Source: Parabacteroides distasonis
GTDB taxonomy: Bacteria > Bacteroidota > Bacteroidia > Bacteroidales > Tannerellaceae
DNA: 64,000 nt
NCBI GenBank assembly: GCA_015060925.1
Contig: SUXM01000014.1
Location: 1 to 64,000 of the forward strand
Direction: 5' to 3'
How positions within the stretch are numbered: position 1 is the first letter of the stretch; every line of letters starts with the position of its first letter. Below, piece after piece: positions 28,064 to 38,367 of this stretch. The notes under the pieces are model-generated. The model did not search any database and was not told where the DNA came from. It saw only the letters and a program-made list of their open reading frames with translations. A program made the translations under genes and the position numbers.

Positions 28064-29278
28064 TTAGAACATTTTCCGCACACGTTCAACCCCTGCTACA
28101 AAAACATCAATCTCCTCTTTCGTATTATAAAAAGAGAAAGAGGCACGAACAGTTCCTTCAATTCCAAGATGTTGCATCAAAGGTTGCGCACAATGGTGAC
28201 CGGTACGAACAGCAATACCTAACCGATCCAAAAGCATTCCCATATCATAATGATGAATATGTCCAACCAAGAAAGAAAGAACAGCCCCTTTATGTGCTGC
28301 CTGTCCAAATATCCGCATACCCTCTATCTCCTTCAAGCGTTCAGTTGCATAACATAATAGTTCCTCTTCATAAGACGCTATTCGTTCCATTCCGATAAGA
28401 GATACATATCGCAATGCTTCAGCCAAAGCTGTACTTCCAATATAGTCCGGAGTCCCAGCCTCAAACTTGAAAGGAAGTTCATTAAAGGTCGTCTTTTCAA
28501 AAGAGACAGTTGCAATCATCTCTCCCCCTCCTTGGTAAGGAGGTAATTTATCCAACCACTCCTCTTTACCATAAAGGATACCTATGCCTGTAGGACCATA
28601 CACCTTATGACCGGAAAAAACATAGAATTCAGCATCCAAATCCTGTACATCAACTTTCAAATGAGGAACGGCCTGTGCTCCATCAATCAGTACAGGTACA
28701 TCATGGTTATGAGCCTCTTCTATAATCTCCTTTACAGGATTGACTGTTCCCAGGACATTCGAGACATGGACTACTGAAACTAATTTCGTCTTTTCGGAAA
28801 AAAGACTTCGAAACGTATCCATACACAATTCTCCTCTTTCATTGATAGGGATTACTTTTAAAGTAATCCCTTTCCGGGCTGCCTGTATCTGCCAAGGAAC
28901 AATATTGGAATGATGCTCCATCACAGAAACAATCACTTCATCCCCTTCAGACATACAAGCATCTGTAAAACTTGATGCAATCAAATTAATTGCTTCTGTC
29001 GTCCCACGTGTAAAAATAATTTCTTGAGAAGAACGGGCGTTCAAGAACTGCTGGACTGTCTTTCTCGCCTCCTCATGTGCCTCTGTCGCAGCCTGACTAA
29101 GAAAATGTACTCCTCTATGAATATTGGCATTCACATTATAATAACCGTTTTCAATCTTTTCCACTACACAACGAGGCTTCTGTGTTGTAGCGCCATTATC
29201 AAAATAAATCAACGGTTTATTATATACCTTATGATCCAAAATCGGAAAATCTTTCCGAATAGTTTGAACATCTAACAT
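28064..29278 (-). CDS. sufS: Cysteine desulfurase SufS
   Basis: This 404-residue PLP enzyme releases sulfur from cysteine as an enzyme persulfide. The PLP lysine is in FSGHKVYGPTG, with upstream VSVMEHHSNIVPW and VLIDGAQAVPH. The catalytic Cys lies in VRTGHHCAQPLM, as expected for type II desulfurases. The N-terminal YFDNGATTQKP is typical. It is part of sufBCDS and needs SufE, encoded nearby on the other strand. Confidence 0.96.
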   Translation of the reverse strand: MLDVQTIRKDFPILDHKVYNKPLIYFDNGATTQKPRCVVEKIENGYYNVNANIHRGVHFLSQAATEAHEEARKTVQQFLNARSSQEIIFTRGTTEAINLIASSFTDACMSEGDEVIVSVMEHHSNIVPWQIQAARKGITLKVIPINERGELCMDTFRSLFSEKTKLVSVVHVSNVLGTVNPVKEIIEEAHNHDVPVLIDGAQAVPHLKVDVQDLDAEFYVFSGHKVYGPTGIGILYGKEEWLDKLPPYQGGGEMIATVSFEKTTFNELPFKFEAGTPDYIGSTALAEALRYVSLIGMERIASYEEELLCYATERLKEIEGMRIFGQAAHKGAVLSFLVGHIHHYDMGMLLDRLGIAVRTGHHCAQPLMQHLGIEGTVRASFSFYNTKEEIDVFVAGVERVRKMF

Positions 29279-29290
29279 ATCTGACTAAAA

Positions 29291-30634
29291 TCACTTACAA
29301 ATCCGACATCCTGCACATTTAGCCAACTCTCCTCTGAAACGCTTTTCAACTAAGATATGCAAACGATCCTTCAACGCATCCAAACGTACATGGTCAATCA
29401 CATCCGAAGTAAAAGCAACACTTAACAACATACGTGCTTCCTCACGGGAAATGCCTCGGCTTTGCATATAGAATAGAGCATTTTCATCGATTTGCCCGGT
29501 AGTCATACCATGTGAACACTTCACATCGTCTGCATAAATCTCCAACTGAGGCTTGCTATACATACGAGCTTCACGAGTCGCACATAAGTTCCGATTAGTT
29601 TGGTAGGCCTCTGTCTTCTGCGCCTCCTCCTTTACAAGAATACGCCCACTAAAAGCACCTACCGAGTGATCATTTAAAACATTCTTGAACAATTCATTAC
29701 TAATGCAATGGGGTACAGCATGCGTAATATGGCTATAGGTGTCAACCTGTTGTTCCTTATCTAAAATAGACATGCCACACAATGTCGTCTCTGCATACTC
29801 TCCGTTCAACTCTATATAATAATTATTACGGGTCAATCCGTTATTTAAGGTAATGCCATTGACTAACACATTACTGTTAGCCTCCTGTTTAACATGAACT
29901 GATGCAAAACGAGTAGTAGAAGAGCTACTCTCTTCCAAATCATAATAATCAAAGTAAGCACCTACCCCAGCAAATACCTCTACAACTTGTGTTGACAAAA
30001 ACTTGACCTCATCCATACTGTGGTCACAAACCAACAACTTAGCATTTGAACCCGCCTCCATAATGACTAATATACGGCGATTCGCCATCGTATCTACATC
30101 ACTACGGAAGACATTCACTAACTGAATCGGACGTTCAACCACAACGTTCTTTGGTACATATAACACAAAACCATCCTGTGCCAACATCGTATTTAACGCA
30201 ACTATAGCATCCTTTTCTGTGGAAGCAGCCTTGGCATAATAACATTTGGCAATCTCCGGATACTTTTCCATGAACGTACGCATTCCACCGGCATATACCC
30301 CTTCCGGAAGATGAGCCTTTGGCAACATCTTATCATAAAAGGTATCATTCACGACAAAATAAAGCGAAGTACTCAAGTTCGGGACATCACAACGGAAAAC
30401 ATCATAAGGATTCACAGGGATATCCAATCGGTTAATATTCACTCCATAATCAGGAGCAAAGGCTTGCGCCACATCGGTATATTTATAATCCTCACCTTTC
30501 ACGGAAGGAAAACCTAATCGTTTAAAATCAGCCAATGCTTGAGTCCGATATGTATTCTGGATTTCTGAAGCATGGCGACGAATAAGTTCCTCATAATGTG
30601 TAAAAAGGTCTATATATTGCTGTTCAGCCTTCAT
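29291..30634 (-). CDS. sufD: Fe-S cluster assembly protein SufD
   Basis: This protein of about 447 residues has the SufBD core (LLVCDHSMDEVKFLSTQVVEV, then DVKCSHGMTTGQIDENALFYMQSRGIS near the C-terminus). SufD joins SufB and the SufC ATPase in the SufBC2D scaffold. Three starts are in frame: 30691, 30643 and 30634. I chose 30634, which follows a GGGAG-like ribosome site. The start codon overlaps the end of sufC by a few bases, so translation is coupled. The C-terminus ends CAGCRICK, which adds a three-Cys cluster. Confidence 0.93.
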   Translation of the reverse strand: MKAEQQYIDLFTHYEELIRRHASEIQNTYRTQALADFKRLGFPSVKGEDYKYTDVAQAFAPDYGVNINRLDIPVNPYDVFRCDVPNLSTSLYFVVNDTFYDKMLPKAHLPEGVYAGGMRTFMEKYPEIAKCYYAKAASTEKDAIVALNTMLAQDGFVLYVPKNVVVERPIQLVNVFRSDVDTMANRRILVIMEAGSNAKLLVCDHSMDEVKFLSTQVVEVFAGVGAYFDYYDLEESSSSTTRFASVHVKQEANSNVLVNGITLNNGLTRNNYYIELNGEYAETTLCGMSILDKEQQVDTYSHITHAVPHCISNELFKNVLNDHSVGAFSGRILVKEEAQKTEAYQTNRNLCATREARMYSKPQLEIYADDVKCSHGMTTGQIDENALFYMQSRGISREEARMLLSVAFTSDVIDHVRLDALKDRLHILVEKRFRGELAKCAGCRICK

Positions 30635-30635
30635 C

Positions 30636-31391
30636 TTATTCATCTCCCATCTCTTTCTTGATCCAGTCGTAACCTTTCTCTTCAAGTTCAAGTGCGAGTT
30701 CAGGACCGGCAGTCTTTACTATACGTCCTTTATAAAGGACATGGACAATATCAGGCTTAATATAATCTAACAAACGCTGATAGTGGGTAATCACAATCGC
30801 CGCATTTTCAGGTGTCTTCAGCTTATTCACACCACTTGCAACCACACGTAACGCATCAATGTCCAAACCACTATCCGTTTCATCCAAAATAGCTAACTTT
30901 GGCTCCAACATTGCCATCTGAAAGATTTCATTCCGCTTCTTTTCTCCTCCGGAAAAACCTTCATTCACACTCCGGCTTGCCAACTTATTATCCAACTCAA
31001 CTATAGCCCGCTTCTCACGCATCATCTTTAAGAAATCAGTAGCAGACACAGGTTCCAACCCTTTATATTTACGATGTTCATTTACGGCAGCACGCATAAA
31101 GTTTACCATACTCACACCCGGAATCTCTACCGGATATTGGAAACTTAAAAAGAGTCCTTCACGACTACGGTCTTCCGGTTCCAATGCCAACAAATCCTTT
31201 CCATTGAAAAGTACCTCCCCTTCTGTAACCTCATAAGCGGGATTACCAACCAATACACTGCTTAAAGTACTTTTACCGGAACCATTTGGTCCCATAATAG
31301 CGTGTACCTCACCCGCCTTAACAGAAAGGTTTATTCCTTTCAATATCTCTTTGCCATTGATATTGGCATGTAAATTCTTTATCTCTAACAT
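30636..31391 (-). CDS. sufC: Fe-S cluster assembly ATPase SufC
   Basis: This 251-residue ABC-type ATPase has Walker A GPNGSGKST, the Q-loop SFQYPVEIPG, the signature GFSGGEKKRNEIFQMA and Walker B LAILDETDSGLD. It provides energy for the SufBC2D scaffold and is cytoplasmic, without transporter subunits. It lies between sufB (18 bp upstream) and sufD (overlapping). Confidence 0.97.
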   Translation of the reverse strand: MLEIKNLHANINGKEILKGINLSVKAGEVHAIMGPNGSGKSTLSSVLVGNPAYEVTEGEVLFNGKDLLALEPEDRSREGLFLSFQYPVEIPGVSMVNFMRAAVNEHRKYKGLEPVSATDFLKMMREKRAIVELDNKLASRSVNEGFSGGEKKRNEIFQMAMLEPKLAILDETDSGLDIDALRVVASGVNKLKTPENAAIVITHYQRLLDYIKPDIVHVLYKGRIVKTAGPELALELEEKGYDWIKKEMGDE

Positions 31392-31409
31392 AACTTTCAG
31401 ATTTTATTA

Positions 31410-32858
31410 TTATCCGACACTTCCCTCCAAAGAGATTGTTAATAATTTCTGAGCTTCGACAGCAAACTCCATAGGTAATTTATTCATCACCTCCCGTGCA
31501 TATCCATTGACTATCAAACCAACAGCTTCTTCAACCGAAATACCTCTTTGTCGACAATAAAATAACTGTTCTTCACTAATCTTACTGGTCGTAGCTTCAT
31601 GCTCTACCACTGCTGTCTCATTCTGAATATCAGCATAAGGAAAAGTATGAGCACCACAAGTAGAACTCAACAACAAACTATCACATTGGCTATGGTTACG
31701 AGCTCCTTCTGCACGAGGAGAAACTTTCACCAATCCTCGATAGCTATTTTGACTATGACCAGCAGATATACCTTTAGATACAATTGTACTACGTGTATTT
31801 TTACCCAAATGAATCATCTTTGTTCCAGTATCAGCCTGTTGGAAATTATTCGTAACAGCTACAGAATAAAATTCACCCACTGAATTGTCTCCAGCCAAAA
31901 TACAACTTGGATATTTCCAAGTAATAGCAGAACCAGTTTCAACTTGTGTCCAAGAGATTTTACTACCTTCTCCTTTACACAAGCCGCGCTTAGTCACAAA
32001 GTTATAAATTCCCCCTTTACCATCTTTATCACCCGGATACCAATTTTGTACAGTCGAATATTTCACTTCAGCATGCTCATTGGCTATAATTTCAACAATG
32101 GCCGCATGTAACTGATTTTCATCTCGCATCGGAGCTGTACATCCTTCCAAATAACTCACATAAGCCTCATCATCCGCAACAATCAATGTACGTTCAAACT
32201 GTCCGGTATTGGCCGCATTAATGCGGAAATAAGTACTCAATTCCATAGGACACCGAACTCCTTTCGGAATATAAACAAACGAACCATCAGAAAAGACCGC
32301 AGAATTCAAGGCAGCAAAGAAATTATCACGATAGCTCACTACGCTACCTAAATACTTCTGTACCAAATCAGGATGGTGTTGTACGGCTTCACTGAAAGAA
32401 CAAAAGATTATCCCTTTTTCAGCCAATGTTTCCTTGAAAGTCGTCTTTACCGAAACACTATCCATTACCGCATCTACAGCCATACCACTCAATTGGGCAC
32501 GTTCATGCAAAGGTATTCCCAGCTTGTCAAAAGTCCTCATCAACTCAGGATCAATCTCATCCAAACTCTTTGGTCCATCCTTCTTTTTAGGAGCTGCGTA
32601 ATAAATAATATCCTGATAGTCTATTGCAGGAATATTCAAATGTGCCCACGAAGGCATCTCTAAAGTTTGCCAATAACGAAAAGCCTTCAAACGAAACTCC
32701 AACAACCATTCAGGTTCATTTTTCTTGGCAGAAATAATACGGACAGTCTCTTCATCCAATCCCCGATGAATAACCTCCGTGTCTATATCAGTAACAAAAC
32801 CATACTTATATTCTCCTGTTGTTACTTCATTCAATATATTATTATTTGAATCCTCCAT
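31410..32858 (-). CDS. sufB: Fe-S cluster assembly protein SufB
   Basis: This 482-residue SufB has [20 protein letters not shown] and [28 protein letters not shown]. The C-terminal half has [36 protein letters not shown], with Cys and Glu residues used in cluster assembly. It is the scaffold subunit on which clusters form. It follows cvpA by 62 bp without a clear promoter, so it may be read from the rimP-nusA-infB promoter or from one I cannot see. Confidence 0.97.
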   Translation of the reverse strand: MEDSNNNILNEVTTGEYKYGFVTDIDTEVIHRGLDEETVRIISAKKNEPEWLLEFRLKAFRYWQTLEMPSWAHLNIPAIDYQDIIYYAAPKKKDGPKSLDEIDPELMRTFDKLGIPLHERAQLSGMAVDAVMDSVSVKTTFKETLAEKGIIFCSFSEAVQHHPDLVQKYLGSVVSYRDNFFAALNSAVFSDGSFVYIPKGVRCPMELSTYFRINAANTGQFERTLIVADDEAYVSYLEGCTAPMRDENQLHAAIVEIIANEHAEVKYSTVQNWYPGDKDGKGGIYNFVTKRGLCKGEGSKISWTQVETGSAITWKYPSCILAGDNSVGEFYSVAVTNNFQQADTGTKMIHLGKNTRSTIVSKGISAGHSQNSYRGLVKVSPRAEGARNHSQCDSLLLSSTCGAHTFPYADIQNETAVVEHEATTSKISEEQLFYCRQRGISVEEAVGLIVNGYAREVMNKLPMEFAVEAQKLLTISLEGSVG

Positions 32859-32920
32859 ATACTAAAACATCCATTTTACGAAACCAATATGCCCTTACTA
32901 ATCTGCCTATGGTTCATACA

Positions 32921-33412
32921 CTATTTCTTTCCATCCAACAATTTATGGAGATAAATTGTTGGTATAATCTCTTTGACAGGATTATAGAAACGAGACTCCA
33001 CCTTAGTCTGCATAGGGACTAATACTGATCCCCTATCCACAATTTCCAAACCATTCAATATAAAACTGACAAAGGCCATCATAAAGCATGTTCCTAAAAG
33101 GCCTCCGGCTATATGGTTTAAAATACTCAAAGGGGTAACGCCTACTACCCGATGTAAAATTTCTCCCGCAAGCAAAACCAGTCCCACTATCAAAAAGAAA
33201 CCTGCTAAATAACTTAGAACAGTCACACCTTCTTCCGGAAACCATCCCAAAGCAATAATGTATCCTTTTAACCAAACTGCCGCTTTTGTACAAAAGAAAA
33301 TACCAACTAAAAGGGCTATAAGCGAAACAACCTGTTTGATGACTCCATCAAACAGGCCTTTCACAAATCCTATTCCCGCCAGACATAATAACGTAATGTC
33401 CAACCAGTTCAT
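32921..33412 (-). CDS. CvpA family membrane protein
   Basis: This 163-residue protein has four hydrophobic segments. The family start MNWLDITLLCLAGIGFVKGLFDGVIKQ is clear, as is the third-helix block GVTPLSILNHIAGGLLG. CvpA proteins are needed for colicin V production in E. coli and appear to affect the cell envelope; the molecular role is not settled. It starts 1 bp before the infB stop on the same strand. Confidence 0.85.
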   Translation of the reverse strand: MNWLDITLLCLAGIGFVKGLFDGVIKQVVSLIALLVGIFFCTKAAVWLKGYIIALGWFPEEGVTVLSYLAGFFLIVGLVLLAGEILHRVVGVTPLSILNHIAGGLLGTCFMMAFVSFILNGLEIVDRGSVLVPMQTKVESRFYNPVKEIIPTIYLHKLLDGKK

Positions 33413-33413
33413 A

Positions 33414-36275
33414 TCATAAAGTTTTTTTAATTTCAGTTTCTTCGTATGCTTCGATTATATCTCCCACCCGAATATCATTGAAATTATTAATATTCAATCC
33501 ACAATCCAATCCAGAGACAACCTCTTTCACATCATCTTTGAAACGCTTCAAAGAACCTAATTCTCCAGAATGGATTACAATACCGTCACGAATCACACGA
33601 ACTTTATTTGTACGTTTGATTTTACCCTCACGCACCATACATCCAGCAATCATGCCGACCTTTGAAATCTTGAATACCTGTTGGATTTCAACATTGGCAG
33701 TAATTTCTTCCTTGATTTCCGGAGAAAGCATACCTTCCATCGCACTCTTCACCTCTTCTATTGCATCATAGATAATTGAGTACAAACGGATTTCGACTCC
33801 TTCTTTTTCTGCCAAACGGCGTGCCGGTAAAGCCGGACGAACTTGGAAACCGATAATAACCGCATCAGAAGCAGCAGCCAAAACAACATCCGATTCAGAG
33901 ATCTGTCCTACTGCTTTATGGATAACATTAACTTGAATTTCTTCCGTTGACAATCGGATCAAAGAGTCTGACAATGCTTCAACAGAGCCATCCACGTCAC
34001 CTTTCACAATTACATTCAATTCCTGGAAGTTACCCACTGCAATACGGCGACCGATATCATCCAATGTAAGCATCTTCTGAGTACGCAATCCTAATTCACG
34101 CTGCAATTGTTCACGACGATTCGCGATTTCACGAGCTTCCTGGTCTGTTTCTAAGACATTGAATGTATCACCAGCCTGTGGAGCACCGTTCAATCCTAAA
34201 ATCAATGCAGGTTCCGAAGGACCAGCTTTTTCAATACGTTGATTACGTTCATTAAACATTGCCTTCACACGACCATAATGAGTACCCGCCAAGACAATAT
34301 CCCCTACTTTCAATGTTCCATTTTCCACCAAGACAGTAGAGACATAACCACGTCCTTTATCCAAAGAGGATTCAATAATCGAACCTACAGCACGTTTAGT
34401 CGGATTGGCTTTCAGATCCAACAAATCAGCTTCCAATAAAACTTTTTCCAACAGATCATCAACACCCATACCCTTTTTGGCTGATATTTCTTGGCTCTGG
34501 TATTTACCACCCCAATCTTCCACCAAATAGTTCATATTCGCCAACTCTTCCTTTATCTTTTCAGGATTAGCATGAGGTTTATCGATCTTGTTAATTGCAA
34601 AAACAATAGGAACACCAGCCGCAGAAGCGTGGTTAATGGCTTCAACAGTCTGTGGCATCACACTATCATCAGCCGCAACAATAATAATTGCAATATCTGT
34701 TACTTTCGCACCACGAGCACGCATAGCGGTAAAGGCTTCATGTCCCGGAGTATCCAAGAATGTGATACGGCGACCACTTGGCAACTTTACATTATATGCA
34801 CCAATATGCTGGGTAATTCCTCCAGCCTCACCGGCAATCACATTTGCATTACGGATATTATCCAATAAAGAGGTCTTACCATGGTCAACATGCCCCATCA
34901 CAGTTACGATAGGTGGACGTGCAACCCAATCTTCTTCATTGTCCTCTTCTTCATCACCTTTTATGGCCTCTACTACTTCTGCGCTCACATATTCTGTCTG
35001 GAATCCAAATTCATCAGCTACAATATTAATAGTTTCAGCATCCAATCGTTGATTGATTGAGACCATCATACCGATACTCATACAAGTACCAATAACCTGT
35101 GTAACAGGAACATCCATCATGTTCGCCAAGTCATTTGCTGTAACGAACTCGGTCAACTTCAATACCTTGCTTTCAAGTTCTTCCTGTTCCATCAATTCGT
35201 GTTCACGCTTCTGAATAGCATCACGTTTGTCACGACGATATTTGGCTCCTTTATTATTTTTATTTCCTTTACTCGTCAAACGAGCCAAAGTTTCTTTCAC
35301 CTGTCTTTGTACATCTTCTTCACTGATCTCAGCCTTAACAGGTTTACGCAAACGAGCCTTGCGATCTTCATGAGAACGAGATGGTCGAGCATTTGTTCCC
35401 GGAGTATTATTAACATCTACACGATCTTTCTTTATACGATTCCGTTTTTTCTTACCTTCAAGACCTCCCTCTCCTACTTTTGCCAGAGTATTGGATTTAG
35501 CAGTAACCTCCTTCGCACCCTTATTAAACGAGCCATTACCGTTTTGCCCCTGTTTTGCTCCAGCAAACTTCTCACGTTTATCTTCTCTTTCTTTCTTACG
35601 TTCTTCTTTTGTTTTTTTCTTCGGACGGGTAGACTGATTCAATGCCGTCAAATCAATTTTTCCTGTTACCTTGATTTTCGACTCAAATTTCGGCGTATTT
35701 AACCGGAACAATTCTTCATCTGATTTAATTGAACCAGATTCTACTTGATCTACCTTCGGATTCTGCACAGATTCCGTTTTTTCCACTTCTGATGGTCTTT
35801 TCTCTACCATTATTTCTTTTTCTTCTTTTATCTCTTTAGGTTGTTGCTTTACTTCCGGTTCTTTTATTTCAGGGATAACCTCAACATTCGTTTTTCCTTG
35901 TTCTATAGATAGTACTTCTACCACCACCTCCTTTTCTACAGGGTGAGATTGTTCCTGAATTTTCTTTTGAGGACTATCCAAATCAATTTTACCTTTAGTC
36001 ACAATCTTCAACTTTAATTCTTCCGGAATAACAGTCTTTATTTCCGTCTCTTTATCTTCTTTTGCAGAAGAACGCTCTTTTATGTTCTCCTGTTTTCTCC
36101 CAGCATCAGGCAAATCTTTCCCAAACTCTTTTACGAGCAAAGCATACTGTTCATCACTAATCCGAGTGTTGGGATTACTGTTCTCAACCTCAAATCCTTT
36201 CTTACGCAAGAACTCAACAACTGTGTTGATTCCCACATTTAATTTTCTTTGTACTTGTATTAATTTTATAGACAT
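33414..36275 (-). CDS. infB: Translation initiation factor IF-2
   Basis: This 953-residue GTPase has a long N-terminal part (about 1-450) rich in Lys and Glu with low-complexity linkers. The conserved IF-2 N-domain block [21 protein letters not shown] is at its start. The G domain has [28 protein letters not shown] and [11 protein letters not shown]-2 places initiator fMet-tRNA on the 30S subunit and helps 50S joining. It is in a rimP-nusA-infB operon, as in most bacteria. The reverse strand carries long open frames that arise from codon bias. Confidence 0.97.
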   Translation of the reverse strand: MSIKLIQVQRKLNVGINTVVEFLRKKGFEVENSNPNTRISDEQYALLVKEFGKDLPDAGRKQENIKERSSAKEDKETEIKTVIPEELKLKIVTKGKIDLDSPQKKIQEQSHPVEKEVVVEVLSIEQGKTNVEVIPEIKEPEVKQQPKEIKEEKEIMVEKRPSEVEKTESVQNPKVDQVESGSIKSDEELFRLNTPKFESKIKVTGKIDLTALNQSTRPKKKTKEERKKEREDKREKFAGAKQGQNGNGSFNKGAKEVTAKSNTLAKVGEGGLEGKKKRNRIKKDRVDVNNTPGTNARPSRSHEDRKARLRKPVKAEISEEDVQRQVKETLARLTSKGNKNNKGAKYRRDKRDAIQKREHELMEQEELESKVLKLTEFVTANDLANMMDVPVTQVIGTCMSIGMMVSINQRLDAETINIVADEFGFQTEYVSAEVVEAIKGDEEEDNEEDWVARPPIVTVMGHVDHGKTSLLDNIRNANVIAGEAGGITQHIGAYNVKLPSGRRITFLDTPGHEAFTAMRARGAKVTDIAIIIVAADDSVMPQTVEAINHASAAGVPIVFAINKIDKPHANPEKIKEELANMNYLVEDWGGKYQSQEISAKKGMGVDDLLEKVLLEADLLDLKANPTKRAVGSIIESSLDKGRGYVSTVLVENGTLKVGDIVLAGTHYGRVKAMFNERNQRIEKAGPSEPALILGLNGAPQAGDTFNVLETDQEAREIANRREQLQRELGLRTQKMLTLDDIGRRIAVGNFQELNVIVKGDVDGSVEALSDSLIRLSTEEIQVNVIHKAVGQISESDVVLAAASDAVIIGFQVRPALPARRLAEKEGVEIRLYSIIYDAIEEVKSAMEGMLSPEIKEEITANVEIQQVFKISKVGMIAGCMVREGKIKRTNKVRVIRDGIVIHSGELGSLKRFKDDVKEVVSGLDCGLNINNFNDIRVGDIIEAYEETEIKKTL

Positions 36276-36295
36276 ATCAAACTTTGTCGTAATAC

Positions 36296-37588
36296 TTATT
36301 CCCGGATTTCATCATCTTCTTCGAATCCTTCCTCTTCATCTTCAAATTCGGCAGATAAAATAGCAAGTACCTCATCAACAGTCTGTTCTTCGAGGTCAGC
36401 ACGTTCAACGATATCGTCACGATCCATATTTAGGACACTCTTCGCAGTATAACATCCGATATTCTTCAGAGATTCAATCACCCAACCATCAATTTCATCT
36501 GCAAATTCATCCAAATAAATATCTTCCTCATCTGCACCATCCACATCGCGGAACACATCAATCGCAAATTCAGTCAACATACAAGCCAACTTAATATTCA
36601 AACCTCCTTTACCAATAGCCAAAGAAACCTCTTCTGGACGAAGATAAACCTCTGCCTTATGTTCCTCTTCATTTACACGTATCGAAGAAATCTTGGCCGG
36701 GCTCAAAGCACGCTGAATAAACAAAGCTGTATTAGATGTATAATTGATCACGTCAATGTTTTCATTTCTTAACTCACGTACAATGCCATGAATACGGGAA
36801 CCCTTCATTCCCACACATGCTCCAACCGGATCAATACGGTCATCGTATGATTCTACAGCAACCTTTGCTCTTTCACCCGGAATACGAGCAATAGCCTTGA
36901 TCGTGATCAAACCATCATTAATTTCCGGAACTTCCAATTCAAACAAACGCTGCAAAAATAATTTGTCCGTACGAGAAAGTATAATCTTTGGATTGTTGTT
37001 GTAGTTATCCACACGCTGAACAATCGCACGAACAGTTTCACCCTTACGGTAAAAATCTGTTGGGATTTGTTCTGATTTCGGTAGGAGCAACTCATTACCC
37101 TCATCATCCAACAACAAAATTTCTTTTTTCCATACTTGATAAACATCAGCAGCAATCACATGACCGATTTTATCTTTATACTTCGCATACAAACTATCCT
37201 TCTGTAATTCAAGAATCTTAGATGCCAACGTTTGACGCAAGTTCAAGATGGCACGACGACCAAAACCAGCGAAATTTACTTCATCAGTCACCTCTTCACC
37301 GACCTCACAATCGGCATCAATCTTACGAGCTTCAGTCAATGTCAATTGCAAGTTTTCATCTTCCAACTCATCATCTGCCACAACCGTACGGTTTCTCCAA
37401 ATCTCAAAGTCACCTTTTTCAGGATTGATAATCACATCATAATTTTCATCTGTACCAAACATTTTAGCGATCACATTGCGGAAAGAATCCTCCAATACGC
37501 TAATCATCGTTTCCTTGTCAATGTTCTTCAATTCCTTGAACTCTGCAAGAGTATCAATCATACTGATTGTTTCCTGTTTCTTGGCCAT
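36296..37588 (-). CDS. nusA: Transcription termination/antitermination protein NusA
   Basis: This 430-residue protein has the N-terminal RNA polymerase-binding domain (1-130), S1 and KH domains ([31 protein letters not shown], then [21 protein letters not shown]), and a single C-terminal helical domain. It ends in an acidic tail (about 410-430). The double acidic repeat of E. coli NusA is reduced here. It modulates pausing, termination and antitermination. It lies 4 bp after rimP, before infB. Confidence 0.96.
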   Translation of the reverse strand: MAKKQETISMIDTLAEFKELKNIDKETMISVLEDSFRNVIAKMFGTDENYDVIINPEKGDFEIWRNRTVVADDELEDENLQLTLTEARKIDADCEVGEEVTDEVNFAGFGRRAILNLRQTLASKILELQKDSLYAKYKDKIGHVIAADVYQVWKKEILLLDDEGNELLLPKSEQIPTDFYRKGETVRAIVQRVDNYNNNPKIILSRTDKLFLQRLFELEVPEINDGLITIKAIARIPGERAKVAVESYDDRIDPVGACVGMKGSRIHGIVRELRNENIDVINYTSNTALFIQRALSPAKISSIRVNEEEHKAEVYLRPEEVSLAIGKGGLNIKLACMLTEFAIDVFRDVDGADEEDIYLDEFADEIDGWVIESLKNIGCYTAKSVLNMDRDDIVERADLEEQTVDEVLAILSAEFEDEEEGFEEDDEIRE

Positions 37589-37592
37589 AATT

Positions 37593-38060
37593 TTACTTGA
37601 ATCTTATTAGGTATTTTGTATATTTTATTTCTTCAAATGTATATGATAAATCTTCTTCAACAGTCACCTTACGTTTAGCTCCTTCCGGCTTTACCTGCTT
37701 TTCGACTGTCACAACCACACCTTTTTCATCAGCAGCTTTCAATACTCCAGATAATTTTACCCCACTCTTCAACAGCATCTCTACCTCATTGCCTATATTT
37801 TTGATATACTGACGAAGCACCTTAAATAGAGATGTTATACCTGCCGATCCCACTTCCAATTCATAATCTTCCACTTCTCGATCTAAATGGCTTTCCACAT
37901 AACGGCTCAACTCCGCACAATCATCAATACAGACCCCCTCATCATTGTCTATCTCTATCACTATCAGGTTGCCTGGCTTTATCATCACATCGACCAAATA
38001 ATGATCAGAAGAGGCCAACTTCTCTTCTACCAACTGACTGATTATATTCTTATCTATCAT
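37593..38060 (-). CDS. rimP: Ribosome maturation factor RimP
   Basis: This 155-residue protein has the RimP N-domain (DVMIKPGNLIVIEIDNDEGVCIDDCAELSRYVE, then YELEVGSAGIT) and a C-terminal SH3-like domain (EVEMLLKSGVKLSGVLKAADE). It helps mature the 30S subunit. I chose the ATG at 38060; the TTG at 38066 is less likely. It heads the rimP-nusA-infB operon, with a consensus promoter and a hairpin in the leader. Confidence 0.95.
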   Translation of the reverse strand: MIDKNIISQLVEEKLASSDHYLVDVMIKPGNLIVIEIDNDEGVCIDDCAELSRYVESHLDREVEDYELEVGSAGITSLFKVLRQYIKNIGNEVEMLLKSGVKLSGVLKAADEKGVVVTVEKQVKPEGAKRKVTVEEDLSYTFEEIKYTKYLIRFK

Positions 38061-38081
38061 ATACAAACTATTATGAACAAA

Positions 38082-38106
38082 AGGAGGGGACTGCCTGCCC
38101 CCTCCT
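38082..38106 (-). terminator. Terminator-like hairpin in the rimP leader
   Basis: AGGAGGGG (38082-38089) pairs with CCCCTCCT (38099-38106) to give a GC-rich 8-bp stem, followed on the minus strand by TTTTG. It lies between the promoter at 38127-38157 and the rimP start, where an attenuator would be. Whether it works as one is inferred. Confidence 0.5.
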
Positions 38107-38126
38107 CATCATCGCTTAATCGGTTG

Positions 38127-38157
38127 CAAATATACAAAGATTCATATAGTTTTCAAA
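38127..38157 (-). promoter_or_regulatory. Promoter of the rimP-nusA-infB operon
   Basis: On the minus strand, TTTG (38154-38157), 19 bp, then TATATTTG (38127-38134) plus C. This is a full consensus, 67 bp upstream of rimP. Confidence 0.8.
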
Positions 38158-38172
38158 CAATAGCTCTATTTA

Positions 38173-38204
38173 TTTGGTCAATTATCACATTTTATGTTTC
38201 TTTG
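38173..38204 (+). promoter_or_regulatory. Promoter of the thiamine operon
   Basis: TTTG (38173-38176), 20 bp, then the weaker -7 element TTTCTTTG (38197-38204). The start of transcription falls just before the TPP aptamer. Confidence 0.6.
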
Positions 38205-38213
38205 CCCCCGAAA

Positions 38214-38299
38214 TTCAAAAGGGGTGCTTTAATGCTTGTGCATAGGCTGAGAATATACCCACATGACCTATACGGATAATGCTGATGTAGGGATTTGAA
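38214..38299 (+). promoter_or_regulatory. TPP riboswitch (THI element)
   Basis: The aptamer has all conserved blocks of the TPP-binding RNA: GGGGTGC after the P1 strand TTCAAA, then CTGAGA (38247-38252), ACCC, GACCT, CGGATAATGCTGATGTAGGG, and the P1 closing strand TTTGAA (38294-38299). It senses thiamine pyrophosphate and should repress the downstream uptake and kinase genes. All three genes after it are thiamine-related, which supports the call. A possible switching helix: AAAAGGGG in the aptamer can pair with CCCCTTTT at 38342-38349. Confidence 0.95.
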
Positions 38300-38367
38300 A
38301 AGCAAATAATCCAATTGCAAGGTATTCTTCTTCTAAACCATCCCCTTTTTCATTACATTTAATCTAT

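Noticed and set aside
34588-35052. Open frame of 154 codons opposite the IF-2 G domain
   Set aside because: It is a shadow of a highly conserved gene, with low-complexity Ser/Ala stretches and no family resemblance.
35199-35702. Long open frame (167 codons) on the plus strand inside infB
   Set aside because: It lies opposite the Lys/Glu-rich linker of IF-2, is rich in Phe, Ser and Leu as expected from that codon bias, and has no ribosome site or promoter.
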